From: Flavobacterium psychrophilum
GTDB lineage: Bacteria; Bacteroidota; Bacteroidia; Flavobacteriales; Flavobacteriaceae
Length of the DNA: 64,000 nt
NCBI GenBank assembly: GCA_945890865.1
Contig: CAMDDB010000004.1
Location: 137,224 to 201,223 of the forward strand
Reading direction: 5' to 3'
Below are positions 29,536 to 39,636 of the stretch, one piece after another; positions within the stretch are counted from its first letter, which is position 1, and each line of letters starts with the position of its first letter. Below the pieces are notes generated by a model. It had not been told where the DNA came from and did not search any database. It saw nothing but the letters and a program-made list of their open reading frames with translations. The position numbers were made by a program, and so were the translations under genes.

Positions 29536-29841
29536 CTAAACTTTGATTTCTACTTCTACTCCACTAGGTAATTCTAATTTCATTAAAGCATCGATCGTTT
29601 TTGAAGATGAACTGTAGATATCTAACAATCTCTTGTATGAACTTAATTCGAATTGCTCTCTTGATTTTTTATTAACGTGTGGAGAACGTAATACGGTAAA
29701 AATCTTTTTGTGTGTTGGTAATGGAATTGGACCTGTTACCACAGCACCTGTGCTTTTTACTGTTTTTACAATCTTCTCAGCAGACTTGTCTACTAAATTG
29801 TGATCGTAAGATTTTAATTTTATTCTGATTTTTTGACTCAT
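29536..29841 (-). CDS. rpsJ: 30S ribosomal protein S10
   Basis: Protein of 101 residues that also works as NusE in antitermination. It starts [14 protein letters not shown] and contains G-P-I-P-L-P-T-H-K and [13 protein letters not shown]. It follows fusA by 11 bp and is followed by a terminator, so it belongs to the rpsL-rpsG-fusA transcript. Confidence 0.98.
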   Translation of the reverse strand: MSQKIRIKLKSYDHNLVDKSAEKIVKTVKSTGAVVTGPIPLPTHKKIFTVLRSPHVNKKSREQFELSSYKRLLDIYSSSSKTIDALMKLELPSGVEVEIKV

Positions 29842-29852
29842 TTTCTTAAAAA

Positions 29853-32009
29853 TTAAGCGTTACCTTTTGCTTTTTTGATTACAGCTTCTGAAATATTAGA
29901 AGGTGTTTCTGCATAATGTGAAAACTCCATTGTAGAAGTTGCTCTACCCGATGATAATGTTCTTAATGTAGTAACATATCCAAACATTTCAGATAATGGC
30001 ACATCTGCTTTTATTGTTTTTGCACCATTTCTATCACCCATATCATTTACTTGACCTCTACGACGGTTCAAGTCACCCACGATATCCCCCATATTTTCTT
30101 CTGGAGTAATAACCTCGATTTTCATGATTGGTTCAAGAATAACAGCTCCTGCAGCACGACCAACTTCTTTATATCCCATTTTAGCCGCTAATTCGAAAGA
30201 CAATGCATCCGAATCCACAGGGTGGAAAGATCCGTCTAATAAAGTTACTTTTAAACTATCTACTGCATATCCTGCTAAAGGACCTGCTTTCATAGCTTCT
30301 TTGAAACCTTTTTCAACAGAAGGAATATATTCTTTTGGTACGTTACCCCCTTTTACTTCATTCACAAACTGTAATCCCATAGGAGCTTTACCATCTACTA
30401 AATCAGCTGGCTCTAAACGGAATACGATATCACCAAATTTACCACGACCACCCGATTGTTTTTTGTAAACTTCTCTGTGTTGTGCTGATTTTGTGAATGC
30501 TTCTTTATATTCAACTTGTGGCTCACCTTGGTTTACCTCAACTTTAAACTCACGTTTCATACGATCTACCAGGATGTCTAAGTGTAACTCACCCATACCT
30601 GAAATAATCGTTTGACCTGAAGCCTCATCAGTTCTAACCGTAAATGTAGGATCTTCCTCAGCTAATTTAGCTAGAGCCATACCCATTTTATCTACGTCAG
30701 CTTTTGTTTTAGGTTCAATAGCAATACCAATTACAGGATCAGGGAATTTCATAGACTCAAGGATAATTGGGTGCTTTTCATCACACATCGTATCCCCAGT
30801 TTTGATATCTTTAAATCCTACAGCAGCTCCAATATCTCCAGCCTCAATATATTCGATTGGATTTTGTTTGTTAGCGTGCATTTGGTAAATACGTGAGATA
30901 CGCTCTTTGTTTCCTGAACGGGTGTTCAAGATATAAGAACCTGCATCTAAACGACCTGAATAGGCACGGAAGAAAGCTAAACGACCTACATAAGGGTCAG
31001 TAGCAATTTTAAATGCTAAAGCTGCAAACGGCTCTTTTGGATCAGGACGACGTAAAATTTTCTTTTGATCTTCTTCTAATAAATCTAGATCATCAGGATG
31101 AATACCTACGATACCTTCTTTATCCATTGGAGATGGTAAGTATTTACATACTGCATCCAACATGAATTGAACTCCTTTGTTTTTGAATGAAGAACCAGCA
31201 ATCATAGGAATGATAGCCATGTCGATAGTAGCAGCTCTTAAAGCAATGTTGATTTCTTCCTCTGTAATAGAGTTTTCATCTTCCATATACTTGTCTAATA
31301 GATTATCATCATAATCTGCTACAGCTTCTATAAGAATAGATCTATATTCTTTCACTTCAGCTAACATATCTTCTGGAATAGGCACAATGTCAAAAGTTGC
31401 CCCTTGCGTTTCGTCATGCCAAATAATAGCTTGGTTTTTTACTAAATCAACAACTCCTTTAAAGTCATTTTCTTCACCAATTGGTAAAGTAATAGCAACA
31501 GCATTAGATTTTAACATATCTCTAACTTGTTGACAAACCATTAAGAAGTTAGAACCTTGACGGTCCATTTTGTTTACGAATCCCATACGAGGAACTTTAT
31601 ATTGATCCGCTAATCTCCAGTTAGTTTCAGATTGTGGCTCAACACCATCAACTGCACTAAATAAAAATACCAAACCATCTAATACACGTAACGAACGGTT
31701 TACCTCAACTGTAAAGTCTACGTGCCCCGGTGTATCAATTATATTAAAGTGATACGGTAATGTTTCTGGCAATACTTTTCCTTGCTCTGTTGGGAAATTC
31801 CATTCACAAGTAGTTGCAGCAGAGGTAATGGTAATACCTCTTTCTTGCTCTTGTGCCATCCAGTCCATTGTTGCAGCACCATCGTGCACTTCACCAATTT
31901 TGTGTGATTTTCCAGTGTAGAATAAAATACGCTCAGTTGTTGTTGTTTTACCAGCATCAATGTGAGCAGCAATTCCAATATTTCTTGTATATTTTAAATC
32001 TCTAGCCAT
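29853..32009 (-). CDS. fusA: Elongation factor G
   Basis: GTPase that drives ribosomal translocation, 718 residues. G1 is [13 protein letters not shown], followed by the switch region [17 protein letters not shown] (G3) and N-K-M-D (G4). The later domains include [14 protein letters not shown]. It lies 11 bp after rpsG. No second EF-G copy is in the window. Confidence 0.98.
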   Translation of the reverse strand: MARDLKYTRNIGIAAHIDAGKTTTTERILFYTGKSHKIGEVHDGAATMDWMAQEQERGITITSAATTCEWNFPTEQGKVLPETLPYHFNIIDTPGHVDFTVEVNRSLRVLDGLVFLFSAVDGVEPQSETNWRLADQYKVPRMGFVNKMDRQGSNFLMVCQQVRDMLKSNAVAITLPIGEENDFKGVVDLVKNQAIIWHDETQGATFDIVPIPEDMLAEVKEYRSILIEAVADYDDNLLDKYMEDENSITEEEINIALRAATIDMAIIPMIAGSSFKNKGVQFMLDAVCKYLPSPMDKEGIVGIHPDDLDLLEEDQKKILRRPDPKEPFAALAFKIATDPYVGRLAFFRAYSGRLDAGSYILNTRSGNKERISRIYQMHANKQNPIEYIEAGDIGAAVGFKDIKTGDTMCDEKHPIILESMKFPDPVIGIAIEPKTKADVDKMGMALAKLAEEDPTFTVRTDEASGQTIISGMGELHLDILVDRMKREFKVEVNQGEPQVEYKEAFTKSAQHREVYKKQSGGRGKFGDIVFRLEPADLVDGKAPMGLQFVNEVKGGNVPKEYIPSVEKGFKEAMKAGPLAGYAVDSLKVTLLDGSFHPVDSDALSFELAAKMGYKEVGRAAGAVILEPIMKIEVITPEENMGDIVGDLNRRRGQVNDMGDRNGAKTIKADVPLSEMFGYVTTLRTLSSGRATSTMEFSHYAETPSNISEAVIKKAKGNA

Positions 32010-32020
32010 TTCTGTACGAA

Positions 32021-32497
32021 TTAAAATCTAAAATGAGAGAATGCTTTATTAGCATCTGCCATTTTGTGAGTATCCATTCTTTTCTTAACAGCAGCACCTT
32101 CTTCTTTAGCAGCAGCTAAAATTTCAGAAGCTAATTTACCTGCCATTGATTTTTCGTTTCTTCTTCTTGCATATAAAATCATCCATTTGATAGCGTATGA
32201 AATTTTTCTATCTGGACGAATTTGCATTGGAATTTGGAACGTAGCTCCACCCACTCTGCGTGAACGAACTTCTACGTGAGGCATAACATTTGTTAATGCA
32301 TCTTTCCATACTTCTAAAGCAGATTTTTCTGCATCTTGCTTTTTAGTTTCTACGATCTCTAATGCATCATAAAATACTTTAAAAGCTGTTGATTTTTTAC
32401 CATCCCACATTAAGTTGTTTACAAAACGTGTAACTAACTGATCGTTAAATTTTGGATCTGGTAAAAGTGGTCTTTTTTTGGCCGCTCTTTTTCTCAT
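32021..32497 (-). CDS. rpsG: 30S ribosomal protein S7
   Basis: 16S rRNA 3'-domain assembly protein of 158 residues. It contains [14 protein letters not shown] and [16 protein letters not shown]. It lies 29 bp after rpsL. Confidence 0.98.
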   Translation of the reverse strand: MRKRAAKKRPLLPDPKFNDQLVTRFVNNLMWDGKKSTAFKVFYDALEIVETKKQDAEKSALEVWKDALTNVMPHVEVRSRRVGGATFQIPMQIRPDRKISYAIKWMILYARRRNEKSMAGKLASEILAAAKEEGAAVKKRMDTHKMADANKAFSHFRF

Positions 32498-32526
32498 GTC
32501 TCTTTTCTTTAAAAGATTTTAAATTA

Positions 32527-32931
32527 CTATTTCTTTCCAGTTGGTGCAGCTGCTTGTCCTGGTTTTGGACGTTTCGCTCCATACTTAGATCTACGTTGTG
32601 TTCTTCCTGCAACACCCGCAGTGTCTAACGCTCCACGAACAATGTGGTAACGCACACCTGGTAAATCTTTTACTCTTCCACCTCTAACTAATACTATCGA
32701 GTGCTCTTGTAGATTGTGGCCTTCTCCAGGAATGTATGCATTCACCTCGTTACCGTTTGTTAAACGAACCCTAGCCACCTTTCTCATTGCTGAGTTTGGT
32801 TTCTTAGGAGTTGTTGTGTAAACACGAGTACACACACCTCTTCTTTGAGGACAAGAATCTAAAGCAGCCGATTTACTCTTCTTAGTTATTTGGGTTCTCC
32901 CTGATCTTACTAATTGTTGAATTGTTGGCAT
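32527..32931 (-). CDS. rpsL: 30S ribosomal protein S12
   Basis: Decoding-site protein of 134 residues. It starts [12 protein letters not shown] and has the core [17 protein letters not shown]. The lysines at 43-44, where streptomycin-resistance changes occur, are in the common form. It is the first gene of the whole ribosomal block and lies directly after a consensus promoter. Confidence 0.98.
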   Translation of the reverse strand: MPTIQQLVRSGRTQITKKSKSAALDSCPQRRGVCTRVYTTTPKKPNSAMRKVARVRLTNGNEVNAYIPGEGHNLQEHSIVLVRGGRVKDLPGVRYHIVRGALDTAGVAGRTQRRSKYGAKRPKPGQAAAPTGKK

Positions 32932-32985
32932 AATTAAATACTAAAAATTTTTATTGTTTTATAATTCCCGCTTTTTACGGGGTTG

Positions 32986-33015
32986 CAAATGTAGGAATTA
33001 TTTTTTACTTTCCAA
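32986..33015 (-). promoter_or_regulatory. Promoter of rpsL-rpsG-fusA-rpsJ
   Basis: On the minus strand, TTG (33015-33013), a 19-bp spacer and TACATTTG (32993-32986) match the consensus exactly. The leader to rpsL is about 50 nt and contains a small hairpin with CCCG and CGGG arms (32967-32981). Confidence 0.75.
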
Positions 33016-33097
33016 ATCATAATTTATTAATTTTCGATGAACTTTGATTTTTTGTAATTTATTGACTGCTTTATTATAACAAAAAAAAGAGGACATT

Positions 33098-34804
33098 ATG
33101 GAATATAAAATTTATTTTACTTTTTTTCGTTTCTTTACTGCTATGAAATTATTTATTGTCATTTTGATGTTATTTTTTTTCCAATTTTCTTTGGGGCAAC
33201 ATTTCTATTTGAATATAAAAGGTGCGTCAGAAGCAGAAAACAAAACCATAGTTAGTCTATCTTATGAACCAAAGCACACAACGGTAGCGGCTTTATTAAA
33301 CGAACAACTGCGTTTTGAAAAAAATCTTACGCATCAGGGTTTTTTGGATTGGCAACTTTTAGATCAAAAAAAAGTAAACGACAGTAGTTTTGTTTTTCAA
33401 TACCGGCTAGGAAATTTTATAAAATATGCTACCTTATATATAGGTACACTTTCGGCTACTGAAAAATCATTACTGGAAATAGAAAATGATTCCTTAAATA
33501 TGGCAACTAATGAAGTTGAAAATTTCATGAAAAGCAAAATTGTACTGTTAGAAAAAAAGGGATATGCGTTAGCCAATTTACAATTGATTAATCAGTATAA
33601 AAAAGCAAATAACTTGTATTCCGAATTACAGCTTAAACTCAATACAAAACGAAATATTACAGATCTAATAATTGTGGGTTATGATAAATTTCCTGCAAGT
33701 ATTAGAAAAACAATTACAAACAATGCAAAGAAAGCTACTTTTAATCAAAATAGCTTATTACAAATTCACGAAACATTTAATAAGCTGCCTTTTGTGCGCC
33801 AATTGAAATATCCAGAAATTCTATTTACCACCGACTCAACCAAGATTTTTGTATATTTAGAGAAATCTAAACCCAATAAATTTGATGGTTATTTTGGATT
33901 TTCAAATGACAACCAAAACCAAATCACCTTTAACGGTTACTTAGATTTGCAATTGCAAAACATATTCAATTCGGGAGAAAAAATTAATGTCTACTGGAAA
34001 AATGACGGCAACCAACAAACTTCATTTCATCTCGGAACCGAATTGCCCTATCTTTTTAAATTTCCGATTGGAATTAAAGCCAACTTACGGATTTTCAAAC
34101 AAGATTCTACGTTTCAAAACTCGATTACTGATTTGAATTTGGGTTATTATTTTTCGTACAACACTAAAGCTTATTTGGGTTATCAAAAAACAAATTCCGT
34201 GGATATCCAAAATACAAACTCCTTTAGCTTGAACGATTTTACAAATACTTTCCTTACTTCGAGTTTTGAACATGTTAATTATACTACTGATAATTTTATT
34301 TTTCCGGAACGCACAAAAGTGCTTGCTAAAATTGGACTCGGAAACCGAACCCTTTCAAACGCAACATCAAATCAATTTTTTGGTCAAATAGACGCTAGTC
34401 ATCATTTCGAATTGAATCAGAAAAATAGCATTTTCCTAAAAAGTCAATGCTATTATTTACAAAGTGACAAGTATGTTATTAACGAATTGTATCGCTGTGG
34501 TGGGATCAACTCGATACGAGGCTTCAACGAAAACAGCCTGCAAGCCAATGTTTTTAGCGGAATTATGGCAGAATACCGTTTTTTACTTGCCCCCAACTTG
34601 TACCTGCACAGCATCACCGACTACGGCTATTTACAAGACAAAACTTCAGCAACAACAGAAAAACTTTTAGGGCTGGGTTTTGGATTCGGCTTGTTTACAA
34701 AAAATGGCTTCTTCAATTTAATGTATGCCAATGGAAGTACGAGTGATCAATCGATAAAACTATCCAATTCTATAGTACACATTAGTTTTAAAACTAATTT
34801 TTAA
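33098..34804 (+). CDS. Omp85-family outer-membrane protein (POTRA plus barrel)
   Basis: Outer-membrane protein of up to 568 residues. A second in-frame ATG at 33143 gives a cleaner signal peptide (M-K-L-F-I-V-I-L, ending F-S-L-G-Q) and may be the real start. The middle part (L-I-I-V-G-Y-D-K-F-P through F-N-K-L-P-F-V-R-Q-L) looks like one POTRA domain, and the barrel carries the Omp85 lid motif G-G-I-N-S-I-R-G-F. The last residue is Phe, as in many outer-membrane barrels. It is much shorter than BamA and has at most two or three POTRA units, so it resembles TamA- or two-partner-secretion-like members. It stands alone, divergent from rpsL. Its substrate is unknown. Confidence 0.75.
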   Translation: MEYKIYFTFFRFFTAMKLFIVILMLFFFQFSLGQHFYLNIKGASEAENKTIVSLSYEPKHTTVAALLNEQLRFEKNLTHQGFLDWQLLDQKKVNDSSFVFQYRLGNFIKYATLYIGTLSATEKSLLEIENDSLNMATNEVENFMKSKIVLLEKKGYALANLQLINQYKKANNLYSELQLKLNTKRNITDLIIVGYDKFPASIRKTITNNAKKATFNQNSLLQIHETFNKLPFVRQLKYPEILFTTDSTKIFVYLEKSKPNKFDGYFGFSNDNQNQITFNGYLDLQLQNIFNSGEKINVYWKNDGNQQTSFHLGTELPYLFKFPIGIKANLRIFKQDSTFQNSITDLNLGYYFSYNTKAYLGYQKTNSVDIQNTNSFSLNDFTNTFLTSSFEHVNYTTDNFIFPERTKVLAKIGLGNRTLSNATSNQFFGQIDASHHFELNQKNSIFLKSQCYYLQSDKYVINELYRCGGINSIRGFNENSLQANVFSGIMAEYRFLLAPNLYLHSITDYGYLQDKTSATTEKLLGLGFGFGLFTKNGFFNLMYANGSTSDQSIKLSNSIVHISFKTNF

Positions 34805-34868
34805 CAAATTTACCCTCCAATGTTAATTTATTTTTAACATAACGTTAACTTATTAAATAAAAAATATT

Positions 34869-34876
34869 TATTTTTG
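34869..34876 (+). promoter_or_regulatory. Possible -7 box of the susC-like gene
   Basis: TATTTTTG matches TAnnTTTG 27 bp before the ATG. I found no TTG at the right distance upstream, so only the -7 element is supported. Confidence 0.4.
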
Positions 34877-34902
34877 TGATTAATATTATTTATATAACTA
34901 AC

Positions 34903-37900
34903 ATGAAAACAAATTTTATTAGGATTTTAACAATCTTTATTTTCTTGATGGGTCATATTATTTATGCACAAGAAAATACAGTATCAGGTACCGTTGTTGA
35001 TAACAATGGACTTGCAATGCCGGGAGTAACCGTAACCATAAAAGGTACTAAATCGGGTACTCAAACTGATTTTGATGGAAAATTTAGCCTCAAAGCAAAT
35101 GAAAATCAAATCTTAGTTTTTAGTTTCATTGGGATGAAAACCCAAGAAATTGCTGCAACTACCAAAGTAATTAATTTGACAATGTATGAAAATGCACAAG
35201 AATTAAGAGAGGTTGTAGTAACAGCATTAGGAATTAAAAGAGAGCGTAAAGCACTTGGTTATGCAACCCAACAAGTAAAAGGAGACGATATTTCCGATAC
35301 ACCAATTGCCAACTTTGCGGATGCATTATCTGGAGAAGTGGCTGGTTTGGACATTTCTTCTTCAGGAACTATGGCGGGATCTGCAAACATTATTGTAAGA
35401 GGGTATAATTCCATTTATGGTAACAACCAAGCGTTAATTGTAATTGACGGAACACCCGTAAATAATGAAACGTACAACAGTTCAAACCAAAGAACTGGAA
35501 GGGGTGGTTATGACTACGGAAATGCTGCTTCAGACATCAATCCAGATGATATTGAATCACTAAACGTTCTTAAAGGAGCTGCAGCAACTGCACTTTATGG
35601 TTCAAGAGCATCAAATGGTGCCATCATTATCACCACAAAAAAAGGAAAAAATGATACTGGAATGGGAGTAAGTGTTACTTCATCGCTAACTGTAGGTAGC
35701 GTGGACAAAGAAACCTTACCAAGATATCAAAACAAATATGGTGCAGGTTATGGCGCATATTATGATGACCCAAGTGGTTATTTTAGTTATTTTGATTTCG
35801 ACGGTAACGGATCTAATGATTTAGTTGTTCCGTTTACTGAAGACGCTTCTTATGGAGCGGCTTTTGATCCAAATTTAATGGTTTATCAATGGCCTTCTAT
35901 TTTCCCACAATTAGATTCTTATGGTCAAGCTACACCTTGGGTTGCTGGCGCAAATAATCCAAATTATATTTGGGAAACTGCATTAACTAACACCAACTCG
36001 GTTTCATTTGGACAAAGCGATGACAAAAACTCGTTCCGCTTAGGTTTTACCAATAAATCGCAAGAGGGTGTGATGCCAAACAGCAAACTTTTAAGAAATA
36101 CACTAACCTTTTCTGGAAGTACTAAATTAAGTGATAAATTAAAAGCTTCTATTGACTTCACATATACTGATAATAAAGTAAATGGAAGAAATGGTACAGG
36201 TTATGATTCAAAAAATCCAATGCAAGCTTTTAGACAATGGTGGCAAACCAATGTGGATTTGAAACAACAAAAAGAAGCATTCTTCAGCACAGGCCAAAAC
36301 ATTACTTGGAATGTAAACAGTGTTGATGATTTGTCTCCTATATATACAGACAACGTGTATTGGACATTGTTCAAAAATTATCAAAACGACAGAAGAAATA
36401 GATTTACAGGTAACACTTCTTTAGTGTATGATGTAAATAAATGGTTTAACATCTTAGGCCGTTTCTCTTTTGATTCGTACTCAGAAATTAGAGAAGAAAG
36501 AACAGAAGTAGGTTCTGCAGATCCTTCCAGTTATTATGTAAACAATCGCAATGTATCTGAAATGAACTATGACTTAATGGGTAATTTCAATTTCAACATT
36601 ACTGACGATCTTAATTTTGATGGTTTAGTTGGTTTTAACTTGCGTGTTAACAAATTAAACAGCTTAGGAATATCTACAAATGGTGGAATTGTTACACCGG
36701 GATTATTCACATTAGCAAACAGTTTAAACCCAATTACTTCTGATAATATTGCTAAAACAGATTACACCAAAAAAGTTGATGGTGTTTTTGCAAAAGCGGG
36801 TCTTGGTTACAAAGGAACCTATTACTTTGATGCAACAATACGAAGAGACCGCTCTTCTTCATTACCAAAAGAAAACAATACGTATTATTACCCATCGGTA
36901 TCATCAAGTATTGTTTTCTCTAATCTAGTAGATTATTCTTGGTTAAATTTTGGTAAATTTAGAATCAATTATGCCGAAGTTGGTAGTGATACTGACCCTT
37001 ATAATGTATACAATACTTATGACATTAATTCAGGATTTGGCGGCAATGCCAGTGGATCTAATCCATCGGTATTCAACAACCCTAACTTGAAACCTGAAAA
37101 ATCAAAAGACATAGAAATTGGTATGGAATTACAAACTCTTGACAATAGATTAGGATTGGATTTTTCATACTACAAAAGAAAAACAGTCGATTTGATTACG
37201 CCGCTTGATGTATCAACTGCAACAGGATCTTCAAATTTATGGTTAAATGCTGGTGATATTGAAAACCGTGGTATCGAATTGGTATTGTCGGGTACACCTA
37301 TCAAAACAGATGATTTTAGTTGGAATGTAAAATTAAATTTTGCACAAAACCAAAGTGAAATTACACGCTTAGCTGAAGGAACAGAATTTATTAGACTTGC
37401 TAGTGTTCAAGGTGGTGTTTCATTAGGAGCGCAACTTGGAGAAGCATTTGGGGTAATTAGAGGTAGTGATTATATTTATCATGCAAATGGTCAACCCATA
37501 GTTTATACTGCTGCAGACGCACCGTCATCTTCTTGGATCGGAAAATATGCTAGAACAGCAACAAATGACAAGGCGATCGGTAACATTAACCCTGATTGGA
37601 CGGGAGGTTTGAAAAATATTTTCAAATATAAAAATATGAATTTAAGCTTCTTGATTGATGTTCAAAAAGGAGGAGATGTGTTTTCACTTGACACCTACTA
37701 TGGTTACGCAACAGGTCTATACGACTTTACAGCTGGTAACAACCACTTAGGAAATCCTGTAAGAAACGCAATTGCCGACGGTGGAGGACTTTTATTACAA
37801 GGTGTAAATGCTGATGGTTCACCAAACACAACTGTTGGAGATGCTACAGATTACAGAAACGGTTGGGGTTATGCCAGAACTCCTAATGCTGCTCACGTTT

Positions 37901-38148
37901 ATGATGCATCGTTTGTGAAATTGAGAGAAGTATCTTTTGGTTATAATTTTTCGCAAACCTTTGCTAAAAAATTACACGTAAACAATTTATCCTTATCGCT
38001 TATTGGAAGAAATCTTTGGATTATTCACAAGAACACCCCTTATGCTGATCCAGAAGCTGGTTTAAGTGCTGGAAACGTTCAAGGAAATCAATCTGGAGCT
38101 TATCCATCGGTTAAAGAAATTGGAGCAAGTTTAAAATTTGAATTTTAA
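34903..38148 (+). CDS. SusC/RagA family TonB-linked outer-membrane transporter
   Basis: Outer-membrane transporter of 1081 residues that takes up oligomers (sugars or peptides) with its SusD partner using TonB energy. It has a signal peptide (M-K-T-N-F-I-R-I to I-Y-A-Q) and a carboxypeptidase-D-like N-terminal extension (V-S-G-T-V-V-D-N-N-G-L to F-S-L-K-A). The TonB-box/plug region E-V-V-V-T-A-L-G-I-K-R-E-R-K-A-L-G-Y is typical of SusC. The 22-stranded barrel ends in S-L-K-F-E-F. ATG at 34903 is chosen because the signal peptide starts there. It lies 3 bp before the SusD gene. No glycosidase, sulfatase or regulator lies beside it, so the substrate cannot be inferred. Confidence 0.95.
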   Translation: MKTNFIRILTIFIFLMGHIIYAQENTVSGTVVDNNGLAMPGVTVTIKGTKSGTQTDFDGKFSLKANENQILVFSFIGMKTQEIAATTKVINLTMYENAQELREVVVTALGIKRERKALGYATQQVKGDDISDTPIANFADALSGEVAGLDISSSGTMAGSANIIVRGYNSIYGNNQALIVIDGTPVNNETYNSSNQRTGRGGYDYGNAASDINPDDIESLNVLKGAAATALYGSRASNGAIIITTKKGKNDTGMGVSVTSSLTVGSVDKETLPRYQNKYGAGYGAYYDDPSGYFSYFDFDGNGSNDLVVPFTEDASYGAAFDPNLMVYQWPSIFPQLDSYGQATPWVAGANNPNYIWETALTNTNSVSFGQSDDKNSFRLGFTNKSQEGVMPNSKLLRNTLTFSGSTKLSDKLKASIDFTYTDNKVNGRNGTGYDSKNPMQAFRQWWQTNVDLKQQKEAFFSTGQNITWNVNSVDDLSPIYTDNVYWTLFKNYQNDRRNRFTGNTSLVYDVNKWFNILGRFSFDSYSEIREERTEVGSADPSSYYVNNRNVSEMNYDLMGNFNFNITDDLNFDGLVGFNLRVNKLNSLGISTNGGIVTPGLFTLANSLNPITSDNIAKTDYTKKVDGVFAKAGLGYKGTYYFDATIRRDRSSSLPKENNTYYYPSVSSSIVFSNLVDYSWLNFGKFRINYAEVGSDTDPYNVYNTYDINSGFGGNASGSNPSVFNNPNLKPEKSKDIEIGMELQTLDNRLGLDFSYYKRKTVDLITPLDVSTATGSSNLWLNAGDIENRGIELVLSGTPIKTDDFSWNVKLNFAQNQSEITRLAEGTEFIRLASVQGGVSLGAQLGEAFGVIRGSDYIYHANGQPIVYTAADAPSSSWIGKYARTATNDKAIGNINPDWTGGLKNIFKYKNMNLSFLIDVQKGGDVFSLDTYYGYATGLYDFTAGNNHLGNPVRNAIADGGGLLLQGVNADGSPNTTVGDATDYRNGWGYARTPNAAHVYDASFVKLREVSFGYNFSQTFAKKLHVNNLSLSLIGRNLWIIHKNTPYADPEAGLSAGNVQGNQSGAYPSVKEIGASLKFEF

Positions 38149-38151
38149 AAA

Positions 38152-39573
38152 ATGAAAAAAATGAAAAGATATTTATTACTAATTTCAACTTTAATCATCG
38201 CTTCTTGTGCCTCAGATGAAGCGTATGAGGATTTGAATAAAGACCCAAACAAACCCACAAATATTTCAGCAGAAGCCTTGTTTACTTCTTCTACGAAAAG
38301 TTTGTTTGACCAAATGGAAAGTACCAATGTAAATACGAATGTATTTAGATTGTTTGCACAATATTGGACAGAAACAACCTATATTGACGAGGCTAATTAT
38401 GATTTAGTAACCCGAAACATTACGGGTAATCATTTCTCAGAATTATACAGAGATGTATTGTATGATCTAAAAGATGCCAAAGGAAAAGTGACTTCGGATA
38501 CTAAAAAAGGAATGATTGAAGTATTAGAAGTATATACTTGGCAACAATTAGTAGACACATTTGGAAACATCCCTTATTCTGAAGCTTTGAATGGTTCTAA
38601 TACACCAACGCCAGCTTATGATGACGCTAAAACAATTTATATTGATTTATTTGCCCGAATTAATGCGGCTTTAACTCAATTAAATTCTAGTGACGCTGCC
38701 TTTACATCAGCGGATAACATTTATGGTGGTGATATTGCGAAATGGAAAAAATTTGCCAATTCACTAAAATTAAAATTAGCCATGAGAGTTGCTGATGTTC
38801 CTGCTATGGCCACTCAATCAAAAGCGGAAGCAGAAGCAGCCATTGCAGCTGGAGTATTCACTTCAAATAGTGACAATGCAACTTTATCGTATGAGTCATC
38901 GACGCCAAATACAAATCCTATATGGGTAGATCTTGTACAATCTGGAAGAAGTGATTTTGTAGCGGCAAACACAATTATTAACCATATGAATACTTTAAAT
39001 GATCCAAGAAGAGCATCGTTCTTTGACGCCAATCTTGGAGCTGGTGTTTACACTGGAGGTATTTATGGCGCTAGTAGCCCATTCGCAAATTACACGCATA
39101 TTGGCGAAACATTGCATGATCCAACTTTTAGAGGAGTTTTAATGGACTTATCAGAAGTAGAATTCTTATTAGCAGAAGCAAAAGAAAGAAATTATACAGC
39201 CTCTGGAACCGCTCAATCGCATTATAATGCTGCAATTACAGCATCTATGGAAGACTGGGGTGTTAGTTCCGCAGCTATTGCAACCTATTTAGCAAGACCA
39301 AATGTAGCTTACACTGCTCCAGGAACTTGGAGAGCTAAAATTGGATTACAATTTTGGATCGCAATGTACAACAGAGGATTTGAAGGTTGGTCTGTATACA
39401 GAAAATATGATGCGCCTGTATTAAATATTGCTGCAGGTTCAGGTTTACCTGTTCCTAAAAGATATACCTACCCCGTAAGTGAACAAACATTGAATGGTGT
39501 AAATTACCAAAGTGCTTCTTCAGCTATCGGTGGCGATTTGTTAACCACAAAACTGTTTTGGGATATCAATTAA
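38152..39573 (+). CDS. SusD/RagB-like outer-membrane lipoprotein
   Basis: Surface lipoprotein of 473 residues that caps the SusC channel and captures ligand. The lipobox ends I-I-A-S-Cys, and the residues after the Cys (A-S-D-E) fit the acidic lipoprotein export signal known in Flavobacteria. L-N-K-D-P-N-K-P-T and the repeated helical (TPR-like) layout match the SusD-like 2 group. ATG at 38152 and ATG at 38161 are both possible starts. A strong terminator follows 22 bp after the stop, so susC-susD form a two-gene unit. Confidence 0.93.
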   Translation: MKKMKRYLLLISTLIIASCASDEAYEDLNKDPNKPTNISAEALFTSSTKSLFDQMESTNVNTNVFRLFAQYWTETTYIDEANYDLVTRNITGNHFSELYRDVLYDLKDAKGKVTSDTKKGMIEVLEVYTWQQLVDTFGNIPYSEALNGSNTPTPAYDDAKTIYIDLFARINAALTQLNSSDAAFTSADNIYGGDIAKWKKFANSLKLKLAMRVADVPAMATQSKAEAEAAIAAGVFTSNSDNATLSYESSTPNTNPIWVDLVQSGRSDFVAANTIINHMNTLNDPRRASFFDANLGAGVYTGGIYGASSPFANYTHIGETLHDPTFRGVLMDLSEVEFLLAEAKERNYTASGTAQSHYNAAITASMEDWGVSSAAIATYLARPNVAYTAPGTWRAKIGLQFWIAMYNRGFEGWSVYRKYDAPVLNIAAGSGLPVPKRYTYPVSEQTLNGVNYQSASSAIGGDLLTTKLFWDIN

Positions 39574-39594
39574 TTATTTTTTTGAGTTATGAAG

Positions 39595-39625
39595 AAACCG
39601 TCACCTAGTGTGGCGGTTTTTTTTT
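39595..39625 (+). terminator. Rho-independent terminator of the susC-susD unit
   Basis: A 10-bp stem (39595-39604 with 39610-39619, one G-T pair, 5-nt loop) is followed by a run of nine T residues (39617-39625). Confidence 0.92.
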
Positions 39626-39632
39626 ATCTTTG
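39625..39632 (+). promoter_or_regulatory. -7 box of rlmB, almost leaderless
   Basis: TATCTTTG matches TAnnTTTG and lies only 4 bp before the rlmB ATG (39637). It overlaps the last base of the preceding terminator. There is no clear TTG at -33; the terminator stem occupies that place. If real, the mRNA would begin at or very near the start codon. Confidence 0.45.
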
Positions 39633-39636
39633 CGCC

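Noticed and set aside
39589..39636. rlmB start at 39589
   Set aside because: The extra residues would be translated from the susD terminator hairpin and T-run.
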